From NCBI GenBank assembly GCA_025774805.1, contig JALGZR010000119.1:1566-12647 (forward strand): a DNA stretch of 11,082 nucleotides, written 5' to 3'. Made by a program: the position numbers and the translations under genes. The DNA comes from a bacterium (GTDB taxonomy: Bacteria; ARS69). Shown here in pieces: positions 1 through 6,333 of this stretch; position 1 is the stretch's first letter, and each line of letters begins with the position of its first letter. Under the pieces are notes generated by a model, which saw only the letters and a program-made list of their open reading frames with translations, did no database searches and was not told where the DNA came from.

Positions 1-1
1 G

Positions 2-556
2 GCCAACGGCGTTGCACGCCATCCGTACCTCGGTGATGCACTGGCCCTCAAGGGCGGCACGGCCCTGAACCTCTGCCGCGGTGCCCACCCGACACGTCTG
101 TCGGTCGATCTCGATTTCAACTACATCGGTCACGTGGAACGCGGGGAGATGGAAGCCGACCGCCCGCACATCGAGCAGGCGATCGAGGAGCTCGCCCGCC
201 GCTTCGGCCATCGCGTACAGCGTTCGGCGGATGCCTTCGCCGGGCGGAAACTCTACCTCACTTATCGATCAGTCCTCGGTTCGGACGACCGGATTGAAGT
301 CGACCTGAACTTCCTGTTTCGAGCGCCCATCGAGGGAACTGAATCAAGCTCCATGTGGCAGCCGGGTGAGCTGGATCGACCGCGGGTTCAGGTCGTCTCC
401 GCGGTGGAACTCTGCGTCGGCAAGCTGCTGGCGCTCCTCGACCGGGCGAGTCCCCGCGATGCTTGGGACGTCGCTCGGTTGCCGGAACTGGTCGAGGAAG
501 CGCTTGCCGATCCAGGCGACTTGCCGGACACCCGGCGATCGAGTGGAAGCTCATGA
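2..556 (+). CDS. Nucleotidyltransferase, AbiEii/AbiGii toxin family (5' end outside window, C-terminus probably truncated)
   Basis: The frame is open from the left edge of the window, so the true start is missing. The visible 184 residues begin near the nucleotidyltransferase signature: LKGGTALNL, then RLSVDLDFNYI (the GG…DxD metal/nucleotide-binding motif), then a third acidic strand IEVDLNFLF. Further on, VGKLLALLDRASPRDAWDVARL matches the conserved K…R…RDxxDV segment of AbiEii/MenT-like proteins (COG2253). Family members act as toxins or accessory enzymes that transfer nucleotides to RNA, usually beside an AbiEi-type antitoxin gene. No partner is visible, but one could lie upstream outside the window. 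The protein stops about 20 residues after the RDxxDV motif, in an unconserved-looking serine/arginine tail, whereas family members usually continue for tens of residues. Frame 1 continues as HPAIEWKLMNVRRHLDA to a stop at 580-582, which could be the displaced real C-terminus. It is the only convincing plus-strand gene here. Family assignment is firm; activity is doubtful. Confidence 0.8.
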   Translation, partial: ANGVARHPYLGDALALKGGTALNLCRGAHPTRLSVDLDFNYIGHVERGEMEADRPHIEQAIEELARRFGHRVQRSADAFAGRKLYLTYRSVLGSDDRIEVDLNFLFRAPIEGTESSSMWQPGELDRPRVQVVSAVELCVGKLLALLDRASPRDAWDVARLPELVEEALADPGDLPDTRRSSGSS

Positions 557-647
557 ATGTGCGCCGCCACTTGGACGCGTGAGAGCGGTCCGGCCCGAGG
601 GCCCGATAAGACAAATGACGCGGAAAAGTCGCTCCCGGCCCCCCCGC
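557..647. other. Short intergenic gap between convergent genes
   Basis: This is the space between the plus-strand nucleotidyltransferase and the minus-strand small membrane protein. It holds a GGCCC/GGGCC inverted repeat near 592-604 with a 2-nt loop but no T-tract on either strand, so a bidirectional terminator is possible but not supported. Its left part, up to 582, may be the displaced end of the nucleotidyltransferase gene in frame 1. Confidence 0.4.
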
Positions 648-860
648 TCAGAGGATGAACGCCAGGGGGATGAGCACGCAGTAGCCCACGACGAGCAGGA
701 TGGGGGCGACCGTGATGCTCCCCTGGGAGAGGAGGATGAAGCCGATCAGGATCGCGCCCAGCCCCCCTCCGAAAAGGCCGATGTTGCGGCGCTCCCACCG
801 GATGCGGATCGCCTCCCGGTCGGGAGCGGGCTTCCGGGAGGAGGACGACTTGGACGGCAT
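648..860 (-). CDS. Small two-helix membrane protein of unknown function
   Basis: This gene encodes 70 residues. The ATG at 860 is chosen because a strong Shine-Dalgarno GGGAGGT lies 6 nt upstream; the open frame continues further upstream but only as arginine/glycine-rich shadow sequence. Residues 1-26 are hydrophilic and basic (SKSSSSRKP, then IRIRWERR), which suggests a cytoplasmic N-terminus. Two hydrophobic segments follow, about residues 27-46 (IGLFGGGLGAILIGFILLSQ) and 51-69 (VAPILLVVGYCVLIPLAFI), joined by a short turn, so the protein should be a hairpin in the inner membrane. There is no catalytic motif, and I do not recognise a named family; its shape resembles the many short DUF-type two-helix proteins. 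It lies downstream of larE on the same strand and may have its own promoter (921-949). It is last in the co-oriented series. Confidence 0.75.
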   Translation of the reverse strand: MPSKSSSSRKPAPDREAIRIRWERRNIGLFGGGLGAILIGFILLSQGSITVAPILLVVGYCVLIPLAFIL

Positions 861-866
861 CGGAGC

Positions 867-873
867 ACCTCCC
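867..873 (-). promoter_or_regulatory. Ribosome binding site of the small membrane protein
   Basis: On the minus strand the sequence is GGGAGGT, followed by 6 nt and ATG. It decides the start codon at 860 in a frame that stays open far upstream. Confidence 0.75.
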
Positions 874-920
874 TGTTCGGGCCTGGGCGAAATCGTCCAA
901 GGCCGCTTCGGTGGGAAGCG

Positions 921-949
921 ACGGTACCAGGCGGCCCGGAGACGGTCAA
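921..949 (-). promoter_or_regulatory. Putative sigma-70-type promoter for the small membrane protein gene
   Basis: On the minus strand TTGACC (complement of 944-949) is followed by exactly 17 nt and TACCGT (complement of 921-926). The -35 matches consensus at 5 of 6 positions; the -10 matches at 3 of 6, including the key T1, A2 and T6. It is correctly placed in the 176-nt gap upstream of the start at 860, with a predicted leader of about 50 nt. A 6-bp inverted repeat (CGCTTC…GAAGCG, 904-920) sits at the expected transcription start. The -10 is weak, so confidence is low. Confidence 0.35.
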
Positions 950-1011
950 CGGCGGCGGATCGGCGGGCCCGGTCGGTTCCCTCGCCACCGCCTCGGCAGC
1001 GACCGAGCCCC

Positions 1012-1035
1012 GTACGGCCGGTGCTTCGGCCGGAC
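1012..1035 (-). other. Stem-loop just after the larE stop codon
   Basis: CGGCCG (1015-1020) and CGGCCG (1027-1032) form a perfect 6-bp stem with a 6-nt loop. GT/AC pairs extend it outside one mismatch. It begins 1 nt beyond the larE stop codon. No T-tract follows on the minus strand, so it could be a 3'-end stabiliser or a weak terminator but not a classic intrinsic terminator. Confidence 0.3.
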
Positions 1036-1036
1036 T

Positions 1037-1876
1037 CTACCCCTTCCCCCCCCTCTCGACATCCCCCGCCGCCAACCCCTCGTTGAGGCTCCCCGTCCGG
1101 TAGCCCTCGAGATCGAGGGCCACGTACCGGTAGCCCGCCTCCTTCAATCCCTCGACGACGGCGCGGCGGCATTCCGGATCCAGCACCCGCTCGAGCTCCA
1201 CCGGATCGACTTCGAGCCGGGCGACGTCTCCGTGGTGACGCACCCGGAACTGCCGGAAGCCGAGACTCCGGACCCGATCCTCGGCGGTCGCGACCTGGGC
1301 CAGCACCTCGGGGGTGACCTGCGTGCCGTAGGGCAGACGCGAGGCCAGGCAGGCGAGCGCCGGCTTGTCCGCCGTGTCGAGCCCGTAGCGCCGGGAGGCC
1401 TCCCGGATCTCGAGCTTGGTGAGCCGCACCTCCGCGAGGGGGCTGAGCACTCCCTGCTCCTCGCCCGCCCGCTGTCCCGGCCGGTGATCGAGGAGGTCGT
1501 CCGCGTTCATCCCGTCGAGGACCGCACCCAGGCCCTCTTCCCGGCGGACCTCCTCGAGCTTCCCGTAGAGCTCCGTCTTGCAGTGGTAGCAGCGGTCGGA
1601 GGCGTTCGCCACGTAGCCCGGCTCGGACAGCTCCTCGGTGTCGAGGAACCGGTGGCGGGCGCCCATCTCCTCGGCGAGCCGCCGGGCCTCCGCGAGCTCG
1701 GAGTCGGGGACCGCGGGGGAGCGTCCGGTCACGGCCAGCACGCGTCCGTCCAGCGCCTCGACGGCCACGCGGAGCAGCAGGGCGGAGTCCACCCCTCCGG
1801 AGAACGCGACCACGGCGCTCCCCTTCTCGCGCAGGATCGCGCGGAGATCCTCGAGCTTCTCGGAGATCGTCGACAT
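1037..1876 (-). CDS. larE: ATP-dependent sacrificial sulfur transferase LarE
   Basis: This gene encodes 279 residues. LarE is the PP-loop enzyme that adenylates the carboxylates of pyridinium-3,5-biscarboxylic acid mononucleotide and donates sulfur in synthesis of the nickel-pincer cofactor of lactate racemase and related enzymes; it acts in the cytoplasm. The pyrophosphatase loop SGGVDS is at residues 26-31. A CxxC pair (Cys96, Cys99 in RCYHCK) follows, then KPALACLASRLPYG, whose Cys176 matches the sulfur-donating cysteine of Lactobacillus plantarum LarE in both motif and number. Having three conserved cysteines leaves open the iron-sulfur-recycling version of the mechanism described for some LarE proteins; that is inference. 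The ATG at 1876 has a GGGGAGG ribosome site. No larB, larC or nickel-dependent racemase gene is in the window. It sits 79 nt downstream of mltG and may have its own promoter (1915-1943). Confidence 0.93.
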   Translation of the reverse strand: MSTISEKLEDLRAILREKGSAVVAFSGGVDSALLLRVAVEALDGRVLAVTGRSPAVPDSELAEARRLAEEMGARHRFLDTEELSEPGYVANASDRCYHCKTELYGKLEEVRREEGLGAVLDGMNADDLLDHRPGQRAGEEQGVLSPLAEVRLTKLEIREASRRYGLDTADKPALACLASRLPYGTQVTPEVLAQVATAEDRVRSLGFRQFRVRHHGDVARLEVDPVELERVLDPECRRAVVEGLKEAGYRYVALDLEGYRTGSLNEGLAAGDVERGGKG

Positions 1877-1914
1877 TCGCCCTCCCCGGGGAACGGGATC
1901 GGACCGGCTAGAAT

Positions 1915-1943
1915 TCCATAGTGACGGATTCCGTGCCCGTCAA
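1915..1943 (-). promoter_or_regulatory. Putative sigma-70-type promoter for larE
   Basis: On the minus strand TTGACG (complement of 1938-1943) is followed by exactly 17 nt and TATGGA (complement of 1915-1920), inside a locally AT-rich patch (TATGGAATTCTAG) that stands out from the GC-rich surroundings. The predicted start of transcription lies about 30 nt before the larE ATG. The -35 box is inside a short inverted repeat (GCCCGT…ACGGGC, 1935-1948). The -35 matches at 5 of 6 positions; the -10 is weaker, at 3 of 6. Confidence 0.4.
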
Positions 1944-1955
1944 CGGGCGCCGCCC

Positions 1956-2963
1956 TCACCGCCCCGCCGCTCGCCGGGCCCGATCGTGCTCCGCCTTGGT
2001 CCGCGAGAATACGTGGCCCCCGTCTCCCGACGCCACGAAGAAGAAGTCGTCGCAGGGCGAGAGGGGCTCTCGGACCGCCACCAGTGCCGCCCGTCCGGGA
2101 GCACCGATGGGCCCCGGCGGAAGTCCGGAGCGTTGGTACGTGTTGTAGGGCGTGTCGACGTCGAGGTGATGGTAGTAGAGCCGTCCCGTGAAGTGCCCGA
2201 GTCCGTAGCGCACCGTCGGGTCCGCCTCCAGGCGCCACCCGCGGGCGAGGCGATTGAGATAGACGGCCGCGACGCGCGCTCTCTCGTCGGGCTTCGGCGT
2301 CTCCGCTTCCACGATCGAAGCGAGCGTGACGACGGCGTGCCGGTCCAAATCGAGCGGACTCTCCCCGTGCAACGACGCCCACACCTCCTCGAACCGCTCC
2401 GTCATCCGGTCGACGACCTCCGCCGCCGTCGTCGGGTCGGCGAAGAGGTAGGTCTCGGGGAAGAGGTATCCCTCCAGCGACTCGGCCGGGCAGCCGAGCG
2501 CGGCACGCCGGGCCGAGTCGCGCGCCGCCGCCAGGAACTCGCCCGCCGTGATGCCGAGGGTCGACTCCGCGGCGGCCGCGATCTGCATCAGCCGCCAACC
2601 CTCGGGAACCGTGAAGCGCAGCAGCCGCACGCGCCCGGCGACCAGGTCGTCGATCAGGTCGCGCGGCGGCGTTCCCCGTCGAAACTCGTACGTGCCCGTC
2701 CGGATCGAGCGGTCGCTTCCCGTCAGCCGGGCGAGAATGAGCAGCCGCGTGGACGAGACGACGAGCCCCGTCTCCTCGAGCCGCCGCGCCACGCGGGCGA
2801 AGCCCTCCCCCGGCTCGACCCGGAAGGCGATCGGCTCCTCCGCCGGGGCGGCGGGCGGAGCCTCGTTGAGAGCGCTCCAACCGAGGAGGATCGCGACGCC
2901 CACCAAGACGCCGGCGACCGCGGCCGCCACCACCAGCGCCGACGCCCTCCGCCCGCCGCTCAT
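1956..2963 (-). CDS. mltG: Endolytic murein transglycosylase MltG
   Basis: This gene encodes 335 residues, a usual size for MltG (YceG family). The enzyme is a membrane-anchored lytic transglycosylase that cleaves nascent glycan strands and is thought to act as a terminator of peptidoglycan polymerisation. One N-terminal transmembrane helix is at about residues 8-28, giving a small cytoplasmic N-terminus and an extracytoplasmic catalytic domain. A LysM-like region follows at about 45-115 (FRVEPGEGFARVARRLEE…). The catalytic core has EGYLFPETY (164-172), TLASIVEAET (213-222) with Glu219 as the likely catalytic acid (Glu218 in E. coli), DTPYNTY (270-276) and GLPPGPIGAPG (280-290). The ATG at 2963 overlaps the ruvX stop in ATGA and has GAGGAAAG just upstream, so translation should be coupled to ruvX. 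The frame is open further upstream, but only as ruvX shadow sequence. Confidence 0.95.
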   Translation of the reverse strand: MSGGRRASALVVAAAVAGVLVGVAILLGWSALNEAPPAAPAEEPIAFRVEPGEGFARVARRLEETGLVVSSTRLLILARLTGSDRSIRTGTYEFRRGTPPRDLIDDLVAGRVRLLRFTVPEGWRLMQIAAAAESTLGITAGEFLAAARDSARRAALGCPAESLEGYLFPETYLFADPTTAAEVVDRMTERFEEVWASLHGESPLDLDRHAVVTLASIVEAETPKPDERARVAAVYLNRLARGWRLEADPTVRYGLGHFTGRLYYHHLDVDTPYNTYQRSGLPPGPIGAPGRAALVAVREPLSPCDDFFFVASGDGGHVFSRTKAEHDRARRAAGR

Positions 2964-3418
2964 CTTTCCTCGCCGCCCGTGCCCGGGGCACTCCGACCGT
3001 CGAGCCAGGCCTGTAGGAGAATCGTCGCCGCGACCCGATCCACGTCCTCGACGCGCCGTGCCCGCTTCCGCTTCGTCCGACCGGGTCGCGTTTCGATGAG
3101 AATGCGTTGCGCCTCGACCGTCGTGAGCCGCTCGTCTTGAAGCACGACGGGGATTCCGGCGCGCCGCTCGAGCTCTCGCGCGAAGTCCCGGGCCTCGCGC
3201 GCGCGCTCCCCGACGCTTCCGTTGAGATGGATCGGATCCCCGACGACCGCGCCCACCGCGTCCGCCTCCTCCAGGAGCGCCAGGATGGCGCGCCACGGAA
3301 ACGACTCCCCCGAGCGCTCGATCGTCTCCCGCCCTTCCGCGATCGTCGCCGAGGGATCGGAGACCGCGACCCCGATTCGGCGCTCCCCGAGGTCGAACCC
3401 CACGAATCGACCCGTCAC
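2960..3418 (-). CDS. ruvX: Putative pre-16S rRNA nuclease / Holliday junction resolvase RuvX (YqgF)
   Basis: This gene encodes 152 residues with an RNase H-like fold. The YqgF/RuvX family is implicated in 5' maturation of 16S rRNA and was first annotated as a Holliday junction resolvase. The glycine-rich opening strand GFDLGERRIGVAVSD (7-21) carries the first catalytic aspartate, Asp9. VVGDPIHLNGSVGERA (58-73) matches the family's central motif, DERLTTVEA (95-103) carries the next acidic pair, and EDVDRVAATILLQAWLD (124-140) holds the C-terminal catalytic aspartates. The start is GTG at 3418, overlapping the phosphatase stop codon as GTGA with a GGGGGGAG ribosome site; the upstream open frame is phosphatase shadow. 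Its 3' end overlaps mltG as ATGA. RuvX and MltG genes are also close together in Bacillus subtilis (yrrK, yrrL), which supports both calls. The C-terminal tail (SAPGTGGEER) is unconserved. Confidence 0.93.
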   Translation of the reverse strand: MTGRFVGFDLGERRIGVAVSDPSATIAEGRETIERSGESFPWRAILALLEEADAVGAVVGDPIHLNGSVGERAREARDFARELERRAGIPVVLQDERLTTVEAQRILIETRPGRTKRKRARRVEDVDRVAATILLQAWLDGRSAPGTGGEER

Positions 3419-5727
3419 TCGACTCCCCCCGGGGAGATCCCGTTCTCCGTTCGCTTCAGGACGATGAACGTCAGGTCGTCGTCGGGAGGCAGCCCCTCCT
3501 GAAACTCGGCGACCTCCTCCATGACTCTCCGGTGCAGGGTGGTGGCGGAGCTCTCCCGGTGTCGGATCAGCGTGTTCACGAGTCGCTTCTCGGAGAACAG
3601 GTCGCCCGCCGGGTTCGACGCCTCGGTCACGCCGTCGGTGTAGAACACGAGGCAGTCGCCCGGATCCATCCCCACCGTGTCCCGCTCGTACGTCGCCTCG
3701 GGGAAGACCCCCAACAGAAGCCCGCCCGCTTCCAGGGTCTCCACCCGCCCGTCCCGGCGGACGAGCACGGGAGCGTTGTGGCCCGCGTTCGTGAACGTGA
3801 GCTCCCCGCTGTCGGGTATCAGCTCGGCGAGGAAGAAGCTGATGAAGCTCTCCGCCCCCGTGTTGCGACAGATCTGTCGATTGACGTCCTCGACGATCCG
3901 GTCGGTCGGCAGACCTCCCAGCGCGCGCACGCGCAGCGCCGCCTGGAGGTTCGACATGAGGAGCGCGGCCGGGACTCCTTTCCCCGAGACGTCTCCGATC
4001 GCGATGCCCATTTGGCCTCCCGGCAGGGGCAGGAAGTCGTGGTAGTCGCCGCCGACCTGATGGCTCGGCCGGTTGCTGGCGGAGAGCTCCCACCCCTGGA
4101 GAGCGGGCGGGCTCTCGGGAAGGAGCTGCTCCTGGATCTTCCGGGCGGTCGCGACCTCCTTCTCGAGGAGCCGCACCGCCACCTGCTCCTCGTGCAGGCC
4201 CGCGTTGACGAGGCTGATGCCGAGCTGCCGGGCGATCAGCGACACGAGGGAGGTCTCCTCGAACGTGATCCGGGTCTCGGTCACCCTCTCCCCGAGCAGG
4301 ACGGCCCCCACGAGCTCGCGCCCCTCCCCCTCCTCGTTCTCCCGGTCCGGCACGGCGACCCAGAGGGGAATCACGAGGTCGGCACCGATGCGCTGCATCT
4401 CCTCCTGGAGCCGTCGCCGATCCTCGGAATCCCGCGGGACCTCCACGACTTCCCGGACCGGCACGATCTCCCGGTGCCCCGCCACCGCCTCGAGGAGGTG
4501 CTTGCCGGTGGACCAGTACTCGACCGTCTCGACCTCCTCCTCGCCCTCCCGGGAGAGCGTGAGCCGGTACAGCCCTCGCGTGCGGTGGGCCGCGACCACG
4601 GCGGCGGTCGAGAGGATCATCTCGCGGCGGATGGTCGTCGCCACCGCGCGGCAGACCTCTTCCGGATCGAGGATCAGGGAGACCTCCTCGGCGAGGCGCA
4701 TGAGCGCGTTGCGGGTCTCCGAGCGGTCTCGGGAGTAGGTCCGGTCGACCCTTCGCTCGATGGCGGCGAGGGCGGGCTGCAGGAGAAAGACGCTCAGCAG
4801 CAGGAAGGTCGTCTCGAAGACGGGAAGAGGCTCACCGAAAAGGCGCGCCGAGAGGCGATCGATCTGCTTTCCCACGAAGAGATAGAGCGCCACGATCACG
4901 CCGGCGGCGAGCCCGTAGACGAGGCCCCGCCGGACGATGAACCGGACGTCAAGGAACCCGAGCCGGACGATCGCGACGAGAATCGAGACCGCCCCCACGA
5001 GGAGCGACACGGTGACGAGGGGTAGGCTGTAGACCCTCTCCAGCGTGATCCCGAACACCTTCGGGACGAGCTCGCCGCCGGAGTAGAGGGCGAGGCTGAT
5101 CCCGATGCCGAGGCGGATCGTCCGCACCTGCGCGCGCAGCTTCGGGTTGAGAGTCCGGCGCGCGCTGCGCATCAGCAGGACCCAGCTCGTGACCGCCATC
5201 GCCAGGTTCACGAACGAGAAGAACCGCACGTGCACGCGCAGGATCAGGCCGACGGCGACGCGCACGATGCCCGCGGCCGGCTCGAGCAGGACGCCGATCC
5301 CCCAGGGAAGCGTGCCGAAGTCGAAGGTCTCCAGGTAGTCCGCCGAGTCGCTCAGGACGGTCAGCAGCAGCACGTGGAAGCCGTGCGGGAGGAACAGGGC
5401 CCACGACAGGTGGGGCCAGCGTCGAAGGACCGCGTGCGTTCCCGGGAAGACGAGGGCGAACAGGAGGACGGACGGGAAGAAGAACTCCCAGAGGTAGGCG
5501 AACTCGGCGAAGACGTCCTGGAAGAGACGGGAGCCGTCGCCCGCGGCGGGGGCGGCCAGGCTGCTGTAGGCGCCGAGGATCGGTCCGAGACCGCTGAAGA
5601 CCAGCATCCCGGCCGTGGCCTGGTGGACCCGCTGCCGGGGGTTCTCCCGGAGCACGACCAGGCCCAGGAACAACATGAGGGCGCCGCAGGTCAGGTAGGC
5701 GGTCGCCATGACCAGTTCGAAGGTCAT
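3415..5727 (-). CDS. Multi-pass membrane SpoIIE-type PP2C serine phosphatase with GAF-like sensor region
   Basis: This gene encodes 770 residues. Residues 1-325 hold roughly eight to ten hydrophobic segments (about 7-27, 38-56, 78-98, 109-128, 142-165, 169-189, 205-225, 232-256, 268-288 and 303-322), resembling the N-terminal 7TM region of some histidine kinases plus extra helices. Residues about 335-515 look like a GAF domain, followed by a linker helix ending in TARKIQEQLLP (527-537), the usual lead-in to this phosphatase class. The PP2C/SpoIIE domain (about 545-758) keeps its metal-binding aspartates: GGDYHDF (559-565), IGDVSGKG (577-584), FYTDGVTEA (695-703) and DDDLTFIVL (749-757). It is predicted to dephosphorylate a serine on a STAS-domain anti-anti-sigma protein in response to a membrane or small-molecule signal. 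The ATG at 5727 has GAGG upstream, 39 nt after the RsbW-like gene; the 3' end overlaps ruvX as GTGA. The ligand and substrate are unknown. Confidence 0.92.
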   Translation of the reverse strand: MTFELVMATAYLTCGALMLFLGLVVLRENPRQRVHQATAGMLVFSGLGPILGAYSSLAAPAAGDGSRLFQDVFAEFAYLWEFFFPSVLLFALVFPGTHAVLRRWPHLSWALFLPHGFHVLLLTVLSDSADYLETFDFGTLPWGIGVLLEPAAGIVRVAVGLILRVHVRFFSFVNLAMAVTSWVLLMRSARRTLNPKLRAQVRTIRLGIGISLALYSGGELVPKVFGITLERVYSLPLVTVSLLVGAVSILVAIVRLGFLDVRFIVRRGLVYGLAAGVIVALYLFVGKQIDRLSARLFGEPLPVFETTFLLLSVFLLQPALAAIERRVDRTYSRDRSETRNALMRLAEEVSLILDPEEVCRAVATTIRREMILSTAAVVAAHRTRGLYRLTLSREGEEEVETVEYWSTGKHLLEAVAGHREIVPVREVVEVPRDSEDRRRLQEEMQRIGADLVIPLWVAVPDRENEEGEGRELVGAVLLGERVTETRITFEETSLVSLIARQLGISLVNAGLHEEQVAVRLLEKEVATARKIQEQLLPESPPALQGWELSASNRPSHQVGGDYHDFLPLPGGQMGIAIGDVSGKGVPAALLMSNLQAALRVRALGGLPTDRIVEDVNRQICRNTGAESFISFFLAELIPDSGELTFTNAGHNAPVLVRRDGRVETLEAGGLLLGVFPEATYERDTVGMDPGDCLVFYTDGVTEASNPAGDLFSEKRLVNTLIRHRESSATTLHRRVMEEVAEFQEGLPPDDDLTFIVLKRTENGISPGGVE

Positions 5728-5766
5728 CGCCCCTCGTGACCACGCCCGGGCGAAGCCGGAGGCGGG

Positions 5767-6213
5767 CTATTCGGTCGCGGATCCGGTAACCGGGGGGAGG
5801 TACTTGACCAGGCGGCATTCGGTTCCCTCCCCTTGGCGGAACTCGAAGCCGACCTCGTCCATGAACGAGCGGAGGATATACACCCCTCTCCCGCTCTCCG
5901 CGAACATGTTCTCCTCGGCGAGGGGATTCTTGAGAGCGCTCGGATCGAACCCCGCACCCCGGTCCCGGATCAGGATCACGAGCGCCTCCTGTTCCAGACG
6001 GAAGAGAACCTCGGTCGGTTTCGAACCGTCCTCGCCGTTCCCGTGCTGGATCGCGTTCGTTCCTGCCTCGACGACGGAGATCGTGATCGCGTTCCGTGCT
6101 TCCTCGTCGAACTCCATCTGGTCGGCCACCTCTTCGGTGACCGCATTGATGAGGGCCAGGGACTCAATCCGACTCGGGACGACGAGCCGGACCTCCTGGG
6201 TGGCGGACTCCAT
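5767..6213 (-). CDS. RsbW-like anti-sigma factor / serine-protein kinase (GHKL ATPase)
   Basis: This gene encodes 148 residues, typical for the HATPase_c_2 anti-sigma kinases (RsbW/SpoIIAB type). The N-box is ISVVEAGTNAIQHGN (45-59, with Glu49 and Asn53), the ATP-binding G1 box is RDRGAGFDP (83-91), and the glycine-rich lid and G2 box are ESGRGVYILRSFMDEV (106-121). Such proteins bind a sigma factor, or a STAS protein that they phosphorylate on serine; this gene sits 39 nt upstream of a SpoIIE-type phosphatase that would reverse that step. The protein lacks any membrane segment, so it is cytosolic. The ATG at 6213 is preceded by a G-rich stretch (GGGGGGGGAAG) that may serve as the ribosome site, at slightly long spacing. 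No sigma-factor or STAS gene is adjacent, so the regulated target cannot be named. Confidence 0.9.
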   Translation of the reverse strand: MESATQEVRLVVPSRIESLALINAVTEEVADQMEFDEEARNAITISVVEAGTNAIQHGNGEDGSKPTEVLFRLEQEALVILIRDRGAGFDPSALKNPLAEENMFAESGRGVYILRSFMDEVGFEFRQGEGTECRLVKYLPPVTGSATE

Positions 6214-6333
6214 TGAGCGGCTTCCCCCCCCGCAGTTGAGACGCGCGGCGGACCGGTTCCGTTCGGCGGTGTCGCCCCGGAGTGGACGGAATCTCGGGTG
6301 GCCCCGCGGACCGCTTCCTTTCCTCGTCGGATC
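6214..6333. other. 120-nt gap between rluD and the RsbW-like gene
   Basis: This is the largest gap between minus-strand genes other than the one after larE, and the most likely place for a transcription boundary between the two gene blocks. Apart from a GC-rich inverted repeat around GCGGTCCGC near 6307-6315 without a T-tract, I see no convincing terminator. I also see no well-spaced -35/-10 pair. Confidence 0.4.

Noticed and set aside
592-604. GGCCC/GGGCC inverted repeat as a bidirectional terminator
   Set aside because: The stem is 5 bp with a 2-nt loop and no T-tract on either side.
1638-3140. 500-codon plus-strand open frame antisense to larE and mltG
   Set aside because: It is arginine/serine-rich with no motif, and the minus strand holds two well-supported genes here; long antisense open frames are expected in GC-rich DNA.
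3532-5025. 497-codon plus-strand open frame antisense to the phosphatase
   Set aside because: The composition is a His/Glu/Arg-rich shadow of the PP2C gene, with no recognisable domain or convincing ribosome site.
4949-5818. 289-codon minus-strand open frame overlapping the phosphatase N-terminus
   Set aside because: It is Pro/Arg-rich, in the wrong frame relative to clear transmembrane helices, and has no motif.
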